DNA of 64,000 bases from Colletotrichum lupini (lineage: Eukaryota; Ascomycota; Sordariomycetes; Glomerellales; Glomerellaceae). Location: positions 2,046,001 through 2,110,000 of the forward strand of contig NC_064678.1 in assembly GCF_023278565.1 (NCBI RefSeq), given 5' to 3'. Made by a program: the position numbers and the translations under genes. Positions within the stretch are counted from its first letter, which is position 1. Each line of letters starts with the position of its first letter. The notes under the pieces were generated by a model. It did not search any database and was not told the origin of the DNA. It worked only from the letters and a program-made list of their open reading frames with translations. Shown here one piece after another: positions 47,119 through 59,165 of this stretch.

Positions 47119-49100
47119 TGTTTGAAAATTTGAAATCTTGCTGGGCAGGAGAAAACGGTACCATACCCCCGAAGAAGCATCAGAAGAAGCCTGGTCGAAC
47201 GGAGTTGAGGACGGCGGAACAAGGGCGAGCCGTCATAATGTGGAGTTTGGGGGTCCTCACCAGTCAAGGATGAGAAGAAGCCCCTCCAAACCTGGCGAAT
47301 CTTGGAGTTTGGCATTTTGGAATAGACGGGATGCTGGTTTGTTTTTCACCCAAAGGGGACAATGGGAGGGGAAGGATTCCTTTTTTTACTTTGTTTTGTC
47401 TACGTGGTTTGTCCCGGCCGCGAGCGTCATGATACCTTTGGACCACACACACACACATTACACCCGCATCGAATTGACGCGCACATCTACTCTCTCTTTT
47501 TACCAGGTTCAGATTTGTGGTGTTGTGGTGGTGTTAGCCTCCCATCCCGAATTTCTGTTCCCACTCCGATTGTACGAAGAACACCACCAACCATCCCCCC
47601 AAAAGTAGGAGTCGCAAGGAGAGTCTTCCACTGCCCGACAAAAAAAGGGTCATGGAGAATACACATGTACACAGGCATATACTGCATCAATCATACCAAC
47701 CTTTGTGCTGTCCAACATTTTGCGTCCTGCATGACCGTGATACATGATGTAAACAGAAACTCTGACTACGGAGTACTATCGTCATTTCCGTGTAAGTGAC
47801 CAAGCAGGATCGAAGAAGTCACCCATCCCCGAGTCAAGGTCACAATGTCATTTGGGGTGGTGGTGGTGGGACCACCGTTCATGACGCAAGTCCACGGAAA
47901 GGCAAGCGGGAATTTAGACTTTTGGGGGGGGAGGGAGCAAAGTCATTCTTACCTTATTCCCTGCTTGTGCATGTCAGCTTTCTTGCACGTGCAATGTCAT
48001 GGCTACAGTGGCCGGCCATCCGATCCAATCCAATAGGTCGCAAGTCTCCCCGACCAATAGCCAAACACAGACTGGCGCTTACTTTTGATTCGTCGAAAGC
48101 GACAACCATTCCAAAAACCAACATCAGAAGTGGATATCGGGGGACTTTAAGAGCAAAATTGAAGGCGGGAGAGAAAACGAAAAGCAAAAAGAAACATACA
48201 ACACCAGGTATTCGCTGGTCGTCACCGACCCAACTACTAATCCGGCCCTCATTGGCTTATCTATGGGAGAGCGGACGGGATCCCGAGTTTTCCAATGGGT
48301 ATGGTCGTATGTGGTAGTTTAATGGCGAGAGGGAGTTTATGATGGGTATCTTGAGGTTGTAGTGAAGAAGGGGAAGGTCGGGATGGGAGGTTGGGGGATG
48401 TAATTGGAAACATCTGGGTAGAAAGGAGAGGAACTTTCTGGCTATGTCTTCACTGACTTGAAGTGGTAAGCAACGTTCTTTGAAGTGGAGGGAATGAAGT
48501 ATGACACGACTGACAGTGAAGTTGCTTAGAGGTGGTTTATCCTTCGATATACCCTAGGGTATGAGACTACCATAGAAACTCACATCGTACCGAAATGGAA
48601 CTAGTCCATACTCCCGCTATCTTACTCATCTTCTGGATAATACATGTCTTTATTCAAAATTGAAGTTTTAAAGAGGAGCGGAGTCCAGCGAGTTTTTGGT
48701 ACTAAGAGAGGCTTGACGCGTCGTGTACACGGGCACGCGGCTGTCAAAAAGAAGTGGCACAAGCTGTTCTCCGCATGAGTACTACAAAAGACATACTAGA
48801 CTAGATTATTCAAATCTAAGAAATTGATGAGATATTACATCGCGTATCTGGGACACTCAGCTGGCTTCAGCGTATCGAAACGATGAATGAATTTAGGAAA
48901 GGTTGATAAAAGTTGGTTGAAGTAGAGTAGATTGTTACCTTGGTGTGCTATTCATTTTGGCAATCTCGTGACGGGCTGGCGCAAGTTTGAATCGCATGAG
49001 TTTCTGCGGTGCCGTACAGAGAAGCTAGCCGGCTGAGCACCAACAAACCTGATACCTAAAGTAGGCGCCTCAAGAGGATGTTGGGAATATGCACTTCTTC
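47119..49100. other. Spacer between the Ssh4-like gene and the HET locus
   Basis: No supported gene. A TACGGAGTA motif lies at 47767. From about 48540 the DNA becomes AT-rich with short frames only, marking the transition to the accessory locus. Confidence 0.5.
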
Positions 49101-49204
49101 TGCCTGATTTCGACCTGCATGGCGACCGATGCACCATCCGTACCTTAGCACCACAAGAAATCATTCAAGATAGTTGTGCCTTCCTCCTCCCTCTGCCCTG
49201 CTGC

Positions 49205-51568
49205 TTGTTGTCCTTTCATGCATTCTTTCCACATTTGCGACATCAGTCCGAGTCTCTCAAAAGCACGGAAGTGACACTGGCACAGAGGCCACAGAGCCTG
49301 CCGTCGTACCGCTACGAACCGTTGAGACACCCAGACTCGACACGCGTGCTCGTTCTCCAGCCCGCAGCCTCATTCAAATCTCAACTGCGATGTTCCATGA
49401 TCTAATACAGTCGGCGGGAGCAGCTTCGCAGCAGAGACACATCCCGAAACTACTCTGCCGTATCGTGCACCCGGGGTCTGCCCGATTTCTCCGTCGACCT
49501 CGTCATTCATCAAAGCAGTGTTGGCGACGATATCATCACGCACAAGGATTCGCTGCTGAGAATCACACCGACCGTCGATAGCATTCTGCGATACCTGCGC
49601 GATCCTGACGAGTCGCTGTACCTCTGGATTGACGCCCTGTGCATCGACCAACAGGATGAGAATGATAAGGCGTCGCAGATTCCACAGATGGGCGAGATTT
49701 ACAGGTGCGTCGAGACGGTACACGTCTGGCTTGGCGACGTCGATGCCGATGAAGTCGCGGTGGCATTTGCCAACATACGCATGGTACATGCGATCCCAGC
49801 GGCGATCGAGTCCTGCAGAATGGGTCTTTGCAATAGCCTGACGATGCTGATGCAAAAGCCATGGTTCAGCCGAAGATAGGTCATCCAGGAGATCAAGCTT
49901 GCAGATCGAGCCGTCTTGCATTATGGAGAGCACTCTGTTGAGTACGCACGCTTCCGAGCAGCTTGGTACTTGGTGGAGAGTCGCAAGTTATCTCAGGGTA
50001 ACCTGGGATATTTGCGACATTTGCTACGGCGTGATACGACGGATGACTTCTTGGAACTGCTCTGGGAATTCCATACGGCCATGTGCTCAGATCCGCGAGA
50101 TCGTCTTGCAGCTTTGCACTGCTTCCTACCCCAGAGCGAACAACAGATTGATCTCCAGTATGGCCAGATCGGCTGGAAGGAAATGCATCGCCGCCTAGCT
50201 GAGAGATATATCAATAAAGGCACTCTATCGGCGAGTATGGTCATTCTGCGCCTTTTCGCGTTTGGCCCGGCTGCTGGGAGGAGCCTAGACGACGCCGAGT
50301 GTCCGTCTTGGGTCCCTGATTGGTCTGGGGTTCGACAGCTGGGAATGGCGTCAGGCGAGTTCCATATGGATCGCCTGCATCCGACAGATCGCGACGATAA
50401 GCCTTGGATGGACTGTACCGATAATTTCGGTGGCTTGCAAACTGAAGGTCCTTCTCCAGAACCCCACTGGAATGTCAGTTTGTCTAGCAAAGAGAAAGAA
50501 AAGCTCTGGCTCCAAGAGGCACAACAAGACATCCCAGACTGCAGAAAGTTCAGCGGATCCAGACTTGTCAGGGATGAGTTCGCAACAAGATTCTTTGCTG
50601 AGAAGACGAAACTAAGGGTCAGGTGATCGCCATTTCGTGGTGGTCTCTATGGGAAGAATGCCAGACTGATCCTGACGCTACCGCGAGAACTAGTAGTCGA
50701 GAAGGAAAAGTTGTGGAAACACGCACTCTCATGTCTTAAGCCAATCCAAAATCAATTCGTGACATCAAGGAGTTGTTTAAGGATTGCGGCATTATTCGCA
50801 ATCGCCCTAAAGGGCAAGGACACTGTGTCAGAGGATAATGACCAAATGAGCAGCTGGTCTTTCCACACGCTTACGGAAAAGCTGTACGAAACAGTCAGGA
50901 CTGGCTTTGAGAATCCGGAGTTTCTTGCCGGAAAACAGAAATCGCTACTGGCCTTAATCGGCAGCATCCTTCAAAGGTTCGCTGTGGTTGTGCTTCATCC
51001 TTCGCCGTATGGTCGTTATAGGACGATTGAGCACGATCCTACTAGGTTGGAACCAGACTATGGTTTGGCGCCTCACGTTATGAAACTTGGCGATATCTTG
51101 ATCGCCTTTGACGAAACGAAGCAACGAAAGTTTCCGATCGACGACTATTGCTTTACAGGCCCGGACTTTTTAGACGGTCATTTTGCGTATATAGGAGAGC
51201 ATCTGGTCGAGGTATCGATGTGCTTGAGGCCGATGTCGCCCAAGCTAGTGCATGAGGTTTCAGATATTTCCCAAGACAAGCTGTCATCACCATTAGATAA
51301 GATTGCGGCAATGGCCGATGGCTCACAGGAAACATACAGACATCGGCCAGACGACCAAGAGTTCCCCTATCCTCCGAGCCACGTTCGAACAGCACGATTC
51401 TTGGGGCCTGCCTACTGTGTCAGCAAGTCTCGTGATGGCATGTCAACCTTCGACAGATCTAAGAGAACGTATGAACGCAATTTTGATGGTCGAGAAAATA
51501 TATGGAACGACTATGGAGACGCTTGCGTGGCAGGTCTCTGCCGCCCATTAAACATAGACATAGTGTAG
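49205..51568 (+). pseudogene. HET-domain protein pseudogene (three in-frame stops)
   Basis: A single reading frame carries a heterokaryon-incompatibility (HET) domain protein of about 780 codons. The diagnostic core LYLWIDALCIDQQDENDKAS is encoded near 49617, followed by QIPQMGEIYR and VHVWLGD. A HET-like N-terminal block (YRYEPLRHPDS, VLVLQP) precedes it from about 49309. Three stops interrupt the frame: TAA at 49403, TAG at 49877 and TGA at 50624. No frameshift is needed. The TAG replaces the near-invariant Trp of the FSRRW-VIQE motif, and the SYTWG-type motif reads SCTRG. All three stops can arise from one C:G to T:A change. No ATG opens the frame near 49205, and the upstream frame is also open, so the true start is unknown. 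HET proteins act in non-self recognition; this copy is very probably dead. Confidence 0.8.
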
Positions 51569-51692
51569 CTCAGCTTAGGATTACTAGCAAAAGAGCCGAG
51601 TCTTCGTGGAAGTCGACTCTTCTACTCACTTCCTAAGCGTCCATTTTGTGTGCGTGCGTATACTCAATTTGTGACCCTCGTACTCGCCGCAC

Positions 51693-52622
51693 TCAAGACC
51701 TCACCCACGCCTCAAATTCCTCCTTGTACTCCTTCCTCCACCGACTCAGCGCCGGCCGCCGCTGAACAACATCCTCCGCAGCCCAGAGCATTCTCTTGGA
51801 GTCCATCTCCTCTGTCACCTCGTTATCGGGACAAATGACGTAGAACTCGTCTTTTGCTATCTTGGCCTCCAAGTAGTAGGCAACCTGCTCCGGAGTCCAC
51901 GCAACAGCAGGCTTCTCTGCCGACGTGTGTTTCTCTTCCCTGCGCCCGAGACTTGTAAACGTCCATCCAGGCACGAGAAGAAAAACGCTGGTGTTAGGAG
52001 AAGAGTCGCGGAGGTCGTAGGAGAGGTGTTCGGCGATGGTTTTGACGGCGGATTTGCTGGCGTTGTAGGCTGGGTTGCCGGGTGGGTTTGTGATGCCTGG
52101 TTTTGAGCCGGTGATTACGATGGCGGTGGAGGAGGAGGGTGGTGACAATGATGATGATGATGAGACGGCGGATTTAAAGGTTGAAATGCCATTGATCACG
52201 CCAAAGAGGTTTACGTTGAAGATTGTTTGAAAGGTCGAGGGGTCGTCCCAGGTGGAGGAAGGCTGGATCCCGGCGTTGAGGAAGAGGAAGTCGATGCGGC
52301 CTGGCGAGGTTTGTTAGAATGTCTGTGTACTAGGGCGCAAGGGTCACATCGAGCGAGGCAAATATCCTACCCTGGAAATCGCTGTCGACACGTTTCTTGA
52401 GATGAGCCCAGTCCCTGAGACTGCTGACGTCTGCTTTGGCGGCTGAGACCTTGTCTTCTCCCAAGCTACGTTGCGCCGAGGCCAGGAAGCCCTCGTTGTT
52501 GTCGACGACGAGGACCTTCATGCCGTGGCCGAGGCATTTCTTGGCGACGGCGAGGCCGATGCCTGATGCGCCCCCGGTGATGAGGGCTGTTTTTTTGAGG
52601 CTGTGAAGACGAATGGAGGCAT
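51693..52622 (-). CDS. Short-chain dehydrogenase/reductase with N-terminal homopolymer frameshift
   Basis: Classical SDR with the Rossmann motif TGGASGIG, the NAD(P) acidic strand VLVVDNN, the LNAG motif with Gln after it (FLFLNAGIQP), Ser in VITGSKP and the active-site YNASK. Exon 2 is 52300-51693; a 70-nt intron (52370-52301, donor GTAGGA, acceptor CGCCAG) separates it from exon 1. The conserved frame has no ATG before the cofactor motif, but an ATG at 52622 lies in the neighbouring frame. The two frames meet at a run of seven T (52590-52596, A on the coding strand); one further base there would give 861 nt, 286 aa plus stop. The T run is therefore either a base-calling error or a real inactivating deletion. 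If translation starts inside, at Met in GHGMKVL, the Rossmann motif is lost. Substrate unknown. Confidence 0.8.
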
Positions 52623-53428
52623 TGGGGCAACGGGTTCAGATTCGAAGTCGGGGTTGGCGATGGGATTTTGTCATGGCACAAGCGAAGCTACGAATGACTT
52701 TCGAGGTAAGGCTGTCTAAGTTCCTGATTTTTAAGAACTTTGAGCATCTGATACCTTGTTCTCTGTGGTTCAGTAGCTCTGGCACTCCGTAAAATCGTAT
52801 ATAAGTGTTACGCCGTCGAAAGACATGATAACCAATCCTCATTGTCTTTGGGAGGGGTTGCTCGACCTCCACGGCGATGGGAAGCGTCCCATGCCTTATG
52901 ATGTGTAATACTCAGGTTGGCCGATTGATGTGGGAGGGCCACTTTTCGAGGAGTTGGAGGTGATCGCCATGATAAGGGGACCCCAGCTTCAGGTTTTTCA
53001 GACGTTGATTCTTTCGATTCGATTTCAAATCAGTGCGGTTGCATATCTTCTCTCCAGACGACGCGGGGGCCTTCAGGATGAAGTCAAGCTGTTGGTTGGG
53101 GAGAGTTGGCCTCAGCCGGTCGTAGAAACCATTGCCAGAGTGCATCATCGAAGCAAGGAATATGCCATGGTTGAGAAAGTAAGAGGACTTGAGGACAACG
53201 CGATGTGCCTTTCTTAAATCGGGACTGCATACGGTGGACCAACGAGTTTCCTGGGCTACATGCGAGGTTTATTAGCTTGCCCGCGCATCTGCCCAGCCGC
53301 GCGGGATCCCATCGGCGCGGGCCGGCGGACCCTCACAGACTACTCGTGTAAGAGGACCTCCGTTCGTCGTGTATACTCGGTATAAATAAGCTAACGAAGA
53401 CACTGGGTATATTAGTCAAAATGACCGA
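52623..53428. other. Spacer between the SDR and GFA genes
   Basis: No gene recognised. Frames on both strands (52636-52872 minus, 52930-53217 plus) have no domain. Confidence 0.45.
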
Positions 53429-53953
53429 TCAAGAGCTCCTCCTAATTCCCGCTTTGCCATCCGTCCCCCACATCTTCTCCTTTTGCTGCGCTCCCTCCAA
53501 AGCCAAACACCACCCGACACGTCGATAGGTATAGATCTCAGCAGCGGGCTTCAGTCGGTCCAGCGCGGCAGCATCAATCAACGCACCGGCTTTGAAGAAC
53601 TTGGACGGAAAAGACGCCCCGTCAGCTCAGAGCGTGACGCTGCGGGTCCCGCAAAACTGGCTGACAACCTCGTTGCCGCTGTCAGACGTGCTGACTTAGT
53701 TCGTCGGCGTGACCTTGTCGCACGCGAAGGCTGCGGCTGGTACCAAGACACTTACACCGAAGGCACTGCCGGAGATTTGGCGGCAGTCGAGGCAGCGGCA
53801 GGCGGCAGGCGGCCTGGGTTCGGGGTCTATTGACGGTGTGCAAGTCCCACGGAGAACGTGGTATGTCGGGTGTTGGCGGACTGTAGTTATGGGGTCTCCT
53901 TTGAATGATATCTTGATTTTGCCGCAACGACAGCTCCCGTAGGACGGTGACAT
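53429..53953 (-). pseudogene. GFA/CENP-V family protein pseudogene
   Basis: The minus frame begins at ATG 53953 with the zinc-binding start of the GFA (glutathione-dependent formaldehyde-activating enzyme-like) fold: GSCRCGKIKISF, then ACRCLDCRQISGSAFGVSVLVP, matching the CxC and CxxC metal sites. The same frame continues past a TAA (53698-53696) and a TGA (53629-53627). It goes on to the family's C-terminal part (FPSKFFKAGALIDAAALD and EIYTYRRVGWC) and ends at TGA 53431. The last Cys pair of the site is damaged, reading FCGTRS where the family has a second Cys. About 28 extra residues between GDP and the CRCLDC block may be an unspliced or damaged intron; I found no clean donor. Substrate of such proteins is usually unknown. 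Probably non-functional. Confidence 0.7.
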
Positions 53954-55041
53954 GGTGTTGAGATGGGCATAAGTATGCGCCTGGAAACCAGAGACGGAGA
54001 TGAGTGGAAACGTAGCGTGAGTCTGTGAGAGCCTGTAGGAGTGTGCAACCATCAAGGTCAATCAAACTTGAGCGAACGGCGGCAACTCATTATCAGTCAC
54101 TCAAAAACTACACGTATCGGTGGGCATGGCGATACAGTAGAGATTCCGCTCCTGGATGTCAGAGTGGAAATTCCTACCGAAAGGAGGCAGGGTATCCGCC
54201 GGGCCGCCGTCTCCGATGAGGAGCCAAGGTTCGCCGACTTTCGCGCCCGGCTTCGGTGTCCGTGACTCCGTCCGAAAGATCAGGGAAATAGTGTCCTTTC
54301 TTTGGTCTCTGACTTCCATCACGGATGATTACTCACTGTGGACGGAGCAATTGTCCGATGAACTGCGACGATCCCAGCCTTGCTTGTATCGAGCCTTCGG
54401 GCCCAACTTTACGAACCGCTCCTGAGCTTTCGGCTTCCAACCGTAAAAGGTGACAGGTCTGACCCCCAACATTCCGAATTAACTTGCGATTCTGTCTGAT
54501 CTGTTCCCTTCTTTGCAATGCAAACTAATAGCAGAGCCTCAGAAGGTAAACTTTTGTCCGGTTTCTTGGCGTGGTATTCTAACAACTGCCGACTTTCATA
54601 CCCCCGGTAATCAATTAAAGTTTCGCTTCCTCCCGTACGTCACTAGTCTAAGCATAGATTCGAGTCCTGGCCTTGAATGAACGTCTGTCAGAAGAGGACA
54701 GCAAGTGTGATGCATTTACCCTCGAGTCCCATGACTCTGTTCTGTAAGTTATTGCCTCCCACATAGTTGCTGAAATAATACCAAGGCACGGTGGAAGAAA
54801 GCTTGATTCAGCGAGCTTTGGCTCACTGGTTAGCAACTCGGAAGTGATAACGCTGTCCATATAAGTCATAGATGATAATGCAGAGCTTGAGGGGCAAAAT
54901 CAGATTCTCTATCGCGGCTATTCGTACAAATTCTAGTCGTTCCCATCTATGTATCCAACTCCGGCTTCACGCTCAAATTAACATGCTCTAATAAGCTGAA
55001 ACAACCAGCAAAACAGAGAAAAACGGGCGTAGCGCCCCAAA
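53954..55041. other. Spacer between the GFA pseudogene and the monooxygenase
   Basis: No gene recognised on either strand; frames are under 95 codons and lack domains. Confidence 0.45.
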
Positions 55042-56427
55042 CTACTTCTCACTCGGGAAAGGGGCCAACCACTTGTATCTGCCGTTGAAAACCTCCTTAG
55101 CCGGTACAAAGTCCAACACTTTGGCCCTCTGAATGGACGGAGACATGTTGAACGTGAAGAAGATCTTCTGCACGAACGAAAAGGCCATGACGTATCTCGC
55201 CATGATCCAGTCAAACGTCGACGCCCAGGCCTGCGACCTCGTCAACCGCGCCGACGCATCCAAGTCCTTCTCCAGAAGAACGTGTCTCTCCTCGCGATAG
55301 CTGTCAAAGAGCTTCTGCAGGTCGTCGGGAGAAGGGCTGTTGCCGTTGGTCGTGAGCTTCTGCAGCCGGTTGCACACGGCGACGACGTCCTGGAGGCCGT
55401 TGTTGAAGCCCAGGCCGGCGTTGGGGGTGAACTTGTGCACGGCGTCACCGACGAGCACGATGCGCCCTCCCCAGCTCCAGTTCTTGCAGATCCCTTCCTC
55501 GAGACCAGCGCCGCCCGCGCTGTACCGCTCCTTGAAGACGTCCTTGACCGTGATGTTCTCCGCGACGGGCCAGTCGGCGAACCGCTCGGCGTACTCCTCG
55601 AGCTGCTCAGGCGTGAAGGAGATCCTCTCGGGAATGGGCGCTGTAAGCTTCTCGTAGAGGAAGATCCAGCCCCTCTCCTTGCCGGTGAGGTACATGATGG
55701 ACTTGTCCTTGCTCTGCGTCTCGCACCCTTGACCGGCGTCGGTGGGTCGCGGGAACGATGCCCACAGGCACTGGTACTGGATCTTGTACGGGTTGATCGG
55801 ATCCCAGTCGCGGTTGGGGTCCTCGGCGAGGGCGAGCTTGCGCATTTGACGTCTGGTGGCGGAGTGGACGCCGTCGGCGCCGATGATCATGTTTCCAGAG
55901 TACGTTGAGCCGTCTTGGCAGGTCACCGTGACGCCCTTCTCGGTCGACTCGATGTTTGCGAGCTTCTTTCCGGTGAAGTAGCGCGCTCTTGCTGATTCGG
56001 GGAGGGTGTCGTAGAGGACCTGGATCAGGTGGGCACGGTGGAATGTGGTGAGGCCTGCGCCGTGACTGTAAGCAGCAGCTGTTAGCATAGGATTTCTACG
56101 CATTGAGAACGAGCAGTAGTTGACTACTTACTTCTTCATCATGCAGTCGCCAATCAGGTTTTGCTTGAACTTGTGGCCGTCGGAAGTGAATCCTGTGCCT
56201 GATGACAGCGTGTTGCCAATTTCCATTAGATTTTCGAGGATCCCAAGTTGATGGAACACACGCAAGGAGCCAGGACTGAGGACCAAGCTGGCTCCAACAT
56301 CATCGACAATGCTATCTCTCCTCTCAAGAACGACAAAGTCGATGCCAGCCTGCTGCAACACGTGTGCCGCCGTGATGCCGCTCGGTCCGCCGCCGACGAC
56401 GATGACTTTGAAGGGTTGATCAGTCAT
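55042..56427 (-). CDS. FAD-dependent monooxygenase (PaxM-like group)
   Basis: Exons 56427-56132 and 56065-55042 joined over a 66-nt intron (donor GTAAGT, branch ATGCTAAC, acceptor TTACAG) give 439 aa. The dinucleotide-binding GGGPSG motif is at residues 12-17, the second FAD motif reads IIGADGVHSATR, and the third is VLVGDAVHKFTPNAGLGFNN. These are the three signatures of class A flavoprotein monooxygenases. The segment VGASLVLSPGSLRVFHQLG is typical of the PaxM/meroterpenoid-epoxidase branch used in fungal natural-product pathways. The C-terminus has hydrophobic stretches (YVMAFSFVQKIFF) that suggest membrane association. It probably uses NAD(P)H and oxygen to hydroxylate or epoxidise a small molecule. 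It is the best-preserved catalytic gene of the accessory locus and has no defects in frame or motifs. Confidence 0.9.
56066..56131 (-). other. Intron of the FAD monooxygenase gene
   Basis: 66 nt, donor GTAAGT, branch ATGCTAAC, acceptor CTTACAG. The join reads MMKN-HGAGLTTFHRA, as expected for the family. Confidence 0.9.
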
Positions 56428-58049
56428 GTTGATTAAAGTGAAGTGCTTTCAAATAAAATGTTTCAAAGAGCTGTGCTAGAATGTCTGTGATCTCTGAATA
56501 CTCAGATTTAGGAAACCTCAGTCGCATCATCGTTGGTATTTCTATACAGTCCCGATGTAAGTGGCTCGATACCGAATTACCGCTTTTGGACATTTCGATG
56601 GAGCAAGTTCCACCACCTGCATCGTCACCTACAATGTCGGTGTCGTCGCGAACTCCTAGAGCCCTCGACTCCGCAGAGGTTCTGGACTCTGTTCAGCTGT
56701 TGGAAATGTCCGCTGGGTCGTGGGTTTTTCCCGACTGACGCACATCGAAGGGACAAGGTCCATCAGGGCATCTGAGCGGGATTCGGGGCCTTGGAGGCCC
56801 TTCATTGCGTTCGCGAGAAGTTCCACGTCCAAGGATGACAGCCGTCTCGAAATGCATAATCTGGGGTAACTAGTCATTCAGCTCGCATTTTGATAGGGGA
56901 AGTTAAAGGGGTATTCCAGGTCAAAGTTTCGGGAGCATTTTCTGATCGACGGGAGGCTCCACAGTCTTCGGTAAACCAAGTCCGCTTTGGGAAGTCTTTT
57001 CCACTGTTTGCCACCAGAACTTGTTCTTTGTTGACGGAGACTCTTGAGTCTTGATAGTGCTTACGTCTACGGATGAACTTCGTCCAAATTTTGACAAGAG
57101 CTCGGTCTTTTGCCTGTCGTTCGACCATCGAGACTTCGGTTCGGACTGAAGCAACTTGGCGAACTTGGGACGCCGCGCACGTAATTCGTGGGCTGCAACG
57201 TGGCTGAGTGTAGTATGCTCCCTTACGATTCCACACAGCTCAGACTGTACAAAGAAGTCCGTCAACTACGTAGTAACTGAACACAATCTATGCAATCTAG
57301 CAAGCGGAAAGTTCTATGGAGTTTGCGCGTTTGAGTGACATCGGGCTGAGGTTTACAAACGAGAGTGGTTTGGGTGGCTGTGGGCCTGGCAGCCTGGCAC
57401 GCAATTCCCTCAAGGGATCTTATAAGTGCCGACCCCGTCTTCGTGGCTTATTACCCCTAGGAGTGTGAGAGACGCGGCATGGAGCTCGGTGGTCGGCACC
57501 GTCGCAGACCCGATTCAGGAATCCGGCTTCTGTTGATGGGGGAAACGTCATGCAGTCCGATGGCTTTCCGCCCCTAGTGAGAAGATCTGTCTACTCGTAT
57601 TGTTTACATTAGTCAAACTCGCACAGCATGTTTTTCCCGCTTAAACAACGTGAGCATGATTTGTGATCGCCGTTTCGATGGAGTTGAGCCGAGTTCGAAA
57701 TGAGGCCTAAACAAGCAACAAACTTGAGCGTATGACCCATCGTCAACGGAGACCCAACGAGCCTGTCTAAGATTGTGGGTAGCGCCTTTAAGTTGTGAGT
57801 TTCTATAGCCCTGCCACCGAATGTTGCCAGAGTTTTCTGAACTCCTTGGCACTTTATATTCCCGATTTTCCTTCCAAAAAAAATTGAGAAGTCCGAAGTA
57901 TTCACTCTTGCTAGCTATAAGAGGCCCTTCTGGCTCGATGCTTCCCTTCACTCTACCTCTCTTCACCAATCAATCAATCTCCAGGGTGCTTCAGCGTCAT
58001 CATCCGAACCTCTCATATCCTTTCTCCTCGGCTTCAGAGCAGCAGCAAC
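56428..58049. other. Spacer between the monooxygenase and the hydratase-like gene
   Basis: Divergent intergenic region of 1.6 kb. No gene recognised; it should contain the promoters of both flanking genes. Pyrimidine-rich sequence at 57940-58040 precedes the hydratase-like start. Confidence 0.5.
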
Positions 58050-59165
58050 ATGGGACGTCTTAGTAGCGGCTACTGGGCACTATTGGTCGGAGCTACCTCC
58101 GCTGTGAGGTTCGACATCGTACCCGATAACACAGGTATAGACAGTCTCGGGGTAAGATACATTCTTTTCATTTATCCTGAAACACATCCAATGCAAGAAA
58201 GTGAGGAAATCAGTGCTGAAGACTAGTCCATGAAGTCGAACTTGCCAATTCTCTACTCCTTTCAGGAGTCTCAACTAGCCTCTGAACAATCAAACTCCTA
58301 CTGGGCCGCATCCTTTGTCACAGCTTCCAATGACCGTCAGTATGCAATCATGTCTCAGCAGATGCCAACCGGTGCCGGCCAGAGTATCTTCCAGTCATCC
58401 ATCCTGGATCTCGAAGACACCAGCAACTACTGGCTGACGGCTGGACTCGCGCCGCTGCAGGGAAACCTGACGATCAAGAATGGCCTGCTTGACATCGAAG
58501 TTGAAGGCTCTGCCTTCAAGAGCGCTTCAAGTGACAGCTTCTCGTCATTGAACACGTGGGGTAAGTACGACACATACGCGTTCAACCTCACCTTTGACGC
58601 CTCCTCGCCTGTTATGCTCAACGGCGGCGTCGGTCGCTTCCGTTGGGGAACCGGGACCACCACGTAATGGTCGCTGCCGAGCTGCAGGACCCAGGGCTCC
58701 TTCACCATCAACGGAACCACGCTCGAGGTTGACCCCACGAAATCTCTGACCTGGTACGACCGCCAGCACGGCGCCGGCGGCCCCAACAACTTCACCTGGT
58801 TCGGGCTCAACTTCCCCAGCGGTATCAGAGCCAGTATCTGGTACTCCGATACTGCAGAGCCGAGTCAGCAACTGCGCTTCGCCACCATTCGTGCCGAGGA
58901 CGGGCTTCACATTGTCCGCTTCAAGATGGTTCCCGGAAATGCGACTACTTGGACGTCCCCAGTCACGAACACGACGTACGCTCAGGACTGGAAGCTCTTC
59001 TTCGACAACGGTGATTCCCTTTCCATCAAGAGCATTCGCCAGGATCAGGAGAAGGGCTCAGGCGCGGGTAGGTTCTACAGCGGAGTCGTGGAGGCAGAGG
59101 GAAGTCTTTTCGGCCAGGAGAAGGGCTTTGGCTTTGTGGATATCGTTCCGAAGCTCAGCTTGTAG
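58050..59165 (+). pseudogene. Kievitone-hydratase-like (AttH/CrtC-type) secreted protein, interrupted by a stop
   Basis: Exon 1 (58050-58151) and exon 2 (58266-59165) flank a 114-nt intron (donor GTAAGA, acceptor TTTCAG). They give one frame of 334 codons including the final stop, broken by a TAA at 58665-58667 (codon 168). The N-terminus has a hydrophobic signal-peptide-like core (GYWALLVGATSAV). Family features are SNSYWAASFVTASNDRQYAIMS, SILDLEDTSNYW, FRWGTG just before the stop, then WSLPSC, LTWYDRQHG and NFTWFGLNFPSG after it. Fungal relatives include kievitone hydratase of Fusarium, which detoxifies a bean phytoalexin, and hydratase- or cyclase-like proteins of natural-product clusters. 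The stop stands where relatives usually have a residue before Trp, consistent with CAA to TAA. Everything else is intact, so loss may be recent, or the stop may be strain-specific. Confidence 0.75.
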
